A DNA stretch of 64,000 nucleotides, taken from NCBI GenBank assembly GCA_024643325.1, contig JAHEND010000001.1, forward strand, positions 1 to 64,000, given 5' to 3'. The notes under the pieces were generated by a model. It did not search any database. It was given only the letters and a program-made list of their open reading frames with translations, and was not told where the DNA came from. The DNA comes from Sediminicola sp. (GTDB taxonomy: Bacteria; Bacteroidota; Bacteroidia; Flavobacteriales; Flavobacteriaceae). A program made the position numbers and the translations under genes. Position 1 is the first letter of the stretch. Every line of letters starts with the position of its first letter. This document shows, in pieces, positions 58,672 to 64,000 of the stretch.

Positions 58672-59517
58672 TTAGTCTTCCAACAGCATTTTATTATTCT
58701 TTATATAGGCCTCACTTTTTTCTTTCAAGAACTCCCAGATCCGAAGCAAGTCTTGTGATTTAGCCAAGGACAAAAATTGTTCATCTATTTCACAATAATA
58801 GAAAAAATCCGAAAGCTTATCTTCCTTAACACCGAGTTTATTGACATATAAACTATCTGGAAAAAAAGTTCTCATTTGCTCTGAAAGTATATAACGCTTG
58901 TCTCTGGCTACACGCTTTTTTAGCATTTTAGTTCGGCCTGTAATTTCATTGATAATAGGATTAAATGGCAATGAAAGTAACATACTCACATTAAATTTAG
59001 GCATAGCTGCCTCTCTGAGTAGTCGCTCGCTTTGCATAAGTGGCTTTACATATGCATTTGGCAAACCGAGAGTACTGGCGGTAACTACTTTTTGTGGCCC
59101 TAAAGAATTTGCATCCCTAGATAAATCACCACTTAAATTATAAGGCATTAGGACTATTTCTTGAAGCTCTGTAATCTTTTCTTCCAAAGGAATGTAAACC
59201 AACTGTTGTTCCAAATGAGCTTTGGTGACCACAAAAATCTTTTTTTCAAAGGAGACTCCAGAAAGTAATAAACTATCTTTAGCTAAGGCTCTAATCTCAA
59301 AAAAACCTTCGTCGTCCGTAATGGTTGCGTAGCCCCTTGTAGTATTTTGTATAGAAATACCACCAATATCTTCTGCTGTAGAAACCACCCTTGCTTTAAA
59401 ATTATCAGGATAGAAAAAAGATTGTCCATGCACCAAAGTGGCAGACAAAAAAAGGATTAAAAAACAACAAAAATGCGTGTATGTTAGCCCGTGATACCTC
59501 AAGAAACTCTTTTGCAA
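58672..59517 (-). CDS. Carboxypeptidase-like regulatory domain protein
   Basis: 281 aa; ISIQNTTRGYATITDDEGFFEIRALAKDSLLLSGVSFEKK. Confidence 0.78.
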   Translation of the reverse strand: MQKSFLRYHGLTYTHFCCFLILFLSATLVHGQSFFYPDNFKARVVSTAEDIGGISIQNTTRGYATITDDEGFFEIRALAKDSLLLSGVSFEKKIFVVTKAHLEQQLVYIPLEEKITELQEIVLMPYNLSGDLSRDANSLGPQKVVTASTLGLPNAYVKPLMQSERLLREAAMPKFNVSMLLSLPFNPIINEITGRTKMLKKRVARDKRYILSEQMRTFFPDSLYVNKLGVKEDKLSDFFYYCEIDEQFLSLAKSQDLLRIWEFLKEKSEAYIKNNKMLLED

Positions 59518-59547
59518 TAATATGAATCCAACGCTATACTCATAGCA

Positions 59548-60294
59548 CTACTCTTTGGAGCTGTTAATGAAATCCCTACTCTGATTAACTAAAAAATCAA
59601 TCAGTTGAAACTCATTTTTTTTCTTAAGCAAATTCTGTGGGCTAACCTTGCTATCTAAATAGTAAAGAAATGGTTCTATTTGTTCTGGAGATAGCTTGAG
59701 ATCTTCTATAAAAAAACGGTCTTCATAAATTACCCTTAATGCTTCTGACATTTTTAAAACGGGTGCAGCAGTAGGATTATTAGCATCTTTAGACTGAAAC
59801 AACAATTTAAAAATATTGACAAAATTTAAACCATTTTGCATGCCCTTAACAGCACCAGCTTCTGCAATATTATCTACTTCAGAACTGCGGTCTATTTCAT
59901 AATCATAGCCCTTGAACTTTTCATTCTTCAAGACCAAAAATTTCTCCGTATTCTCTGGACCTACTACAACCTCATCTAAAGCAGTTACTTTCTCTTCAAC
60001 AGCAACTACCAGTCGTCTGTTTTCCAAAATTTCTGCAGTGATCAATACCGCAGTGATTTTATAATTAACAGCTGTAAATACCAATTCATCCCCAACAGCT
60101 ACTTCTATTTCAAAAGAACCCTCCTGGTCTGTAATAGTTGCTAAACCAGCAGTGGTATTCAGCACGTTTTCATTGACCACATTACTCCCCCTATACATTA
60201 CCTTACCCTTAAGTGGTACCCTGCCTTGAGACCAGAGACTCATGGAGATTAAAAGAAAAAAAGAGAACAACAAATAAGCCTTTTTTAGTATCAT
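59548..60294 (-). CDS. Carboxypeptidase-like regulatory domain protein (paralogue of previous)
   Basis: 248 aa; VNENVLNTTAGLATITDQEGSFEIEVAVGDELVFTAVNYK; same architecture as 58672-59517. Confidence 0.8.
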   Translation of the reverse strand: MILKKAYLLFSFFLLISMSLWSQGRVPLKGKVMYRGSNVVNENVLNTTAGLATITDQEGSFEIEVAVGDELVFTAVNYKITAVLITAEILENRRLVVAVEEKVTALDEVVVGPENTEKFLVLKNEKFKGYDYEIDRSSEVDNIAEAGAVKGMQNGLNFVNIFKLLFQSKDANNPTAAPVLKMSEALRVIYEDRFFIEDLKLSPEQIEPFLYYLDSKVSPQNLLKKKNEFQLIDFLVNQSRDFINSSKE

Positions 60295-60419
60295 ACATCA
60301 AAATATTTCACGCCACAGGCATGGATTAATAGCTATTGTACTATAAAGAAAACCAATCTTAGTTAGAAATAAAAAAATAGGCTGGCCAAACTTTTGTTAA
60401 TTTGCAAAAAAAAATAGTC

Positions 60420-61124
60420 GTGAAAAATCTTATACTAGCCAGTACCAGCACATTACCCGATGAAAAGTATTTGGCTTATTTACTTCCTGAGCTTGAAACT
60501 CTTTTTAAAAATGTCACTACCATCACTTTTATTCCATACGCTAGACCAAATGGAATTAGTCACGACCATTACACCAGACATGTGACTCAAGCGTTTTCGA
60601 AAATAGGAAAAAAAGTAAAAGGGCTTCACGAATACAAAGACCCTATTGAAGGGATCTCCAAGGCAGAAGCAATTTTTACTGGAGGAGGAAATACCTTTGT
60701 TTTGGTAAAAGCCTTACACGACTTAGGCATTATTCCTGCTTTAAAAAATGCACTCATAGGAGGTATACCTTATCTAGGTTGTAGTGCTGGAAGTAACATC
60801 ATTGGACAAAGCATGCACACCACTAATGATATGCCCATTACTATGCCAAAAGATTTTAGAACTATTGGTCTCATCCCTTATAATATTAACGCACATTATC
60901 TAGATCCAATACCACACTTAAAACACAATGGAGAGAGTAGAGAAACTAGGATAAAGGAATTCCATACCTATCACGACACCGACGTCATTGGACTTCGGGA
61001 AGGGAGTTATTTAGAGGTGATTCATCAGGATATATTCCTAAGAGGTCCCCATACAGCTCGATTATTTCAAAAAAACCAAGAGCCTACAGAAGTGTATCAA
61101 ATAGACAAAAAAGCGTTGGAATAA
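60420..61124 (+). CDS. pepE: Dipeptidase E (peptidase S51)
   Basis: AIFTGGGNTFVLVKALHDLG; YLGCSAGSNIIGQSM; GTG start preferred over 60402. Confidence 0.92.
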   Translation: MKNLILASTSTLPDEKYLAYLLPELETLFKNVTTITFIPYARPNGISHDHYTRHVTQAFSKIGKKVKGLHEYKDPIEGISKAEAIFTGGGNTFVLVKALHDLGIIPALKNALIGGIPYLGCSAGSNIIGQSMHTTNDMPITMPKDFRTIGLIPYNINAHYLDPIPHLKHNGESRETRIKEFHTYHDTDVIGLREGSYLEVIHQDIFLRGPHTARLFQKNQEPTEVYQIDKKALE

Positions 61125-61238
61125 CATCACACCACCAAATCATTTAACCTCAAATTAAAAACACTTCCTTTTAAAGGAAATAATTTTTCTAAATGGGTAC
61201 TATGCGATTGCCATTTATACAATGTAAAATACAAGGCT

Positions 61239-61502
61239 TTGGGTAATTTCATCCTTACTTTAAATGATGACCCAATTAACAGTGAACTCAATCTATCCCA
61301 ATACCCAAAAAATAGGCTGGTTAATTTTCAGTTGTATGACCGCTATGGTATAATGCTGTTTAAATTAAAATCAATGGATCCAAAATCATTGAAAGATCGT
61401 ATTAAAAACGACACATACTATACAGGCACTTATTTTTATATAGTACATTTAAAGGCACCTAAGCAAATAGAACAAGGCTATATATATTTAATTAAACAGT
61501 AG
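61239..61502 (+). pseudogene. Orphan T9SS type-A-like C-terminal sorting domain fragment
   Basis: DDPINSELNLSQYPKNRLVNFQLYDRYGIMLFKLKSM...TYYTGTYFYIVHLKAPKQIEQGYIYLIKQ resembles the PNPxxxxLxl...vxlyDxxGkxl...GtYfy...kkLiKq pattern; no ATG, no signal peptide, no passenger domain. Confidence 0.5.
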
Positions 61503-61994
61503 ATGAGATTAGAAATTAAGGTCATAAACGCCGCGCAAACCTATCCAGTGAGGCATCCTGAACTCAGAGAGGGGAAACCCATTGAAAGTTGTGCATTTGA
61601 GGGAGATCTTCTTGAAAACACCCTTCATATAGGGGCATACTTAGGTTTAGAATTGGTTGGAGTAGCCAGTTTTATGAATCAACCCACTTGTTTCCCCACT
61701 GAAAACAATCCTTCCACAGTAACGCAAATAAATAGCTCCACTAGCCAACTTTATGAAATGCAACTCAGAGGCATGGCTGTATTAAAAGCACACCACAAAA
61801 AAGGAATTGGTGCTGCTTTACTGAGTTATGGTGAGCAAAAACTAAAAAAGATTGGTTATCATGGCATTTGGATGAATGCAAGAATAAAAGCTGTTGGTTT
61901 TTATGAAAAATTAGGTTATTTAATTCATGGAGATGCTTTTGAAATTCAAGGGGTGGGAACTCATTTTAAAATGAATAAAAAAATTGATAAATAG
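61503..61994 (+). CDS. GNAT family N-acetyltransferase
   Basis: 163 aa; MQLRGMAVLKAHHKKGIGAALLSYGEQKLKKIGYHGIWMNARIKAVGFYEKLGY. Confidence 0.92.
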   Translation: MRLEIKVINAAQTYPVRHPELREGKPIESCAFEGDLLENTLHIGAYLGLELVGVASFMNQPTCFPTENNPSTVTQINSSTSQLYEMQLRGMAVLKAHHKKGIGAALLSYGEQKLKKIGYHGIWMNARIKAVGFYEKLGYLIHGDAFEIQGVGTHFKMNKKIDK

Positions 61995-62044
61995 GCTGCC
62001 CTATTATGTATTAGTGGTTAATTTTACACTTTAAACGAAATAAG

Positions 62045-63556
62045 ATGAATAAGAAGACGCTTTTAATGATTCTAGATGGTTGGGGAAAATCTCCAGACCC
62101 TAGTATCTCTGCCATAGATCAGGCCAATACGCCCTATATAGACCAATTGTATAAAGACTATCCAAATGCAAACCTCAGAACAGATGGAATGCATGTAGGA
62201 TTACCTGAAGGTCAAATGGGAAATTCGGAAGTAGGACATATGAACTTAGGTGCTGGAAGAATTGTTTATCAGGATTTAGCTAAAATTAACTTAGCCATTA
62301 AAGAAAACACACTCAAAGACCAAAAAGCGATCAAAGAAGCCTTTGCATATGCCACAGAAAACAATAAGCCCATTCATTTTTTGGGTTTACTATCTGATGG
62401 AGGCGTTCACAGTCATACCAGTCATTTACGCGGTCTTATTTTAGCGGCAAAAGAGGCGGGTGTTCAGGAGAGTTATGTACATGCCTTTACAGATGGTAGA
62501 GATGTAGATCCTAAAAGTGGTAGCGCTTACACCAAAGCGCTTATAGATTTTTGCAAAGATACTCCAACCAAACTTGCGAGTTTAATAGGTAGGTATTACG
62601 CTATGGACAGAGATAATAGATGGGAACGTGTTAAAAAAGCATATGATTTACTGGTTCACAGGACTGGCTCAAAAACAACTGATATGGTGGCTGCCATAGA
62701 ATCGAGTTATGCAGCAGAAGTTACTGATGAATTCTTAGCGCCAATTATCAATGAAAATGAAGGACCAAACAGCGCCATAAAAGAGGGTGACGTTGTCTTG
62801 TTCTTTAATTTTAGGACAGATAGGGGTAGAGAACTTACCCAGGCCTTAAACCAACAAGACTTTCATGAGCAAAACATGAATGCACTAGATTTATACTATG
62901 TTACTATGACCAATTACGACGCTTCTTTTAAAGGTGTTCATGTCATTTTTGACAAAGATAATATTGTAGAAACTTTGGGCGAGGTAGTCGCTAATGCAGC
63001 TAAGAAGCAAATTAGGATTGCAGAGACTGAAAAATATCCTCACGTCACTTTCTTCTTCAACGGCGGGAGAGAGACCCCTTTCGAAGGAGAAACGAGGTTA
63101 CTATGCCCATCTCCTAAAGTAGCTACTTATGACTTACAACCAGAGATGAGTGCCTACGATATTAGAGATACCATTGTTCCTGAATTAGAAAAGGCTAGTA
63201 CAGATTTTATTTGTTTAAATTTTGCCAATCCAGATATGGTTGGGCACACTGGAGATATGCAAGCGGCCATAAAAGCATGTGAAGTAGTAGACAGCTGTGC
63301 GCAAACTGTGATTGAAGCAGCCAAAAAACAAGACTATTCTGTTCTGGTTATTGCAGATCATGGAAACTGTGATACTATGAGAAATCCAGATGGATCGCCA
63401 AACACTGCACACACTACCAATCCAGTGCCATTCATATTGGTAGATCAAGACATTAAAAAAGTATCTAATGGTGTGTTAGGAGACATTGCACCCACCATAT
63501 TGGCGTTAATGGGTATTCCACAACCGGCAGTTATGACAGGAAAAAGTCTTTTATAA
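62045..63556 (+). CDS. gpmI: 2,3-bisphosphoglycerate-independent phosphoglycerate mutase
   Basis: 503 aa; LMILDGWGKSPDPSISAIDQANTPYID; GQMGNSEVGHMNLGAGRIVYQDL. Confidence 0.97.
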   Translation: MNKKTLLMILDGWGKSPDPSISAIDQANTPYIDQLYKDYPNANLRTDGMHVGLPEGQMGNSEVGHMNLGAGRIVYQDLAKINLAIKENTLKDQKAIKEAFAYATENNKPIHFLGLLSDGGVHSHTSHLRGLILAAKEAGVQESYVHAFTDGRDVDPKSGSAYTKALIDFCKDTPTKLASLIGRYYAMDRDNRWERVKKAYDLLVHRTGSKTTDMVAAIESSYAAEVTDEFLAPIINENEGPNSAIKEGDVVLFFNFRTDRGRELTQALNQQDFHEQNMNALDLYYVTMTNYDASFKGVHVIFDKDNIVETLGEVVANAAKKQIRIAETEKYPHVTFFFNGGRETPFEGETRLLCPSPKVATYDLQPEMSAYDIRDTIVPELEKASTDFICLNFANPDMVGHTGDMQAAIKACEVVDSCAQTVIEAAKKQDYSVLVIADHGNCDTMRNPDGSPNTAHTTNPVPFILVDQDIKKVSNGVLGDIAPTILALMGIPQPAVMTGKSLL

Positions 63557-63577
63557 CCATCGTTTAAAACAGGAAGA

Positions 63578-64000
63578 ATGATCAAAATAAAAACAGCAGA
63601 AGAAATTGAACTCATGAGAGAGAGTGCCCTCATTGTTTCTAAAACATTGGGTATGTTAGCCAAAGAGGTTAAACCTGGAGTGAGTACTTTGACCTTAGAT
63701 GCTTTGGCTGAAACTTTCATCAGAGACCACGGGGCAATTCCTGGCTTTTTAGGATTATACGACTTTCCAAACACGCTTTGTATGAGCCCTAATGCACAAG
63801 TAGTGCATGGTATTCCAAACAATAAACCTTTAGAAGAAGGAGATATTATTTCCATTGACTGTGGTGCTTTAAAAAATGGTTTTTACGGAGACCACGCCTA
63901 TACTTTTGAAGTAGGCAGTGTTTCTCCTGAAATTAAAAAATTATTGGAGGTGACTAAAGCTTCTTTATACAAAGGGATTGAAGCATTTAAGGCGGGTAAC
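63578..64000 (+). CDS. map: Methionine aminopeptidase type I, N-terminal part (runs off the window)
   Basis: MIKIKTAEEIELMRESALIVSKTLGMLAKEVKPGVSTLTLDALAETFIRDHGAIPGFLGLYDFPNTLCMSPNAQVVHGIPN. Confidence 0.96.
   Translation, partial: MIKIKTAEEIELMRESALIVSKTLGMLAKEVKPGVSTLTLDALAETFIRDHGAIPGFLGLYDFPNTLCMSPNAQVVHGIPNNKPLEEGDIISIDCGALKNGFYGDHAYTFEVGSVSPEIKKLLEVTKASLYKGIEAFKAGN

Noticed and set aside
63445-63855. 136-aa minus-strand ORF
   Set aside because: Antisense to the gpmI 3' end and map; both sense genes are unambiguous.

Overview
This 64 kb window looks like chromosomal core from a member of Flavobacteriia (Bacteroidota). That reading rests on A+T richness, TAnnTTTG-type promoter boxes, general absence of Shine-Dalgarno (SD) motifs, and flavobacterial-type proteins and gene order. 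Nearly all of it is explained by recognisable genes. In order: rplA(partial)-rplK-nusG-secE-tRNA-Trp-tuf, four more tRNAs, hpf-xerC-rpsU; a complete trpEGDCFBA operon; ddl/coaD/pyrE/birA/rsfS/ftsH/cdsA/psd; valS; murB; two ECF sigma genes with an anti-sigma gene; lipA/gap; lpxK; a blue-light/DNA-repair cluster (flavin reductase, DUF2256, Cry-DASH-like, FeS-type photolyase); clpP; kynU; tatA; an M1 peptidase; pepE; gpmI; map(partial). I saw no CRISPR array, prophage, IS element, rRNA operon or obvious defence island. The most notable signals are between or inside annotated ORFs. (1) An unannotated trp leader peptide, MIQNNTNNWWWNNLQRTL, with three consecutive Trp codons and a strong attenuator hairpin before trpE. 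(2) A perfect AAGGAGGT SD in front of rpsU, in a lineage that rarely uses SDs. (3) A helix-hairpin-helix gene split by an in-frame TAA, with a terminator-like hairpin in its 5' coding region. (4) TAnnTTTG boxes exactly 4 nt before the ATGs of trpL, pyrE and coaD, suggesting leaderless mRNAs. (5) An orphan T9SS sorting-domain-like fragment after pepE. (6) A palindromic candidate MarR operator overlapping the -7 box. (7) A C4 zinc-ribbon family protein in which all the expected ligand cysteines appear to be replaced. All calls are by eye; no homology search was run.
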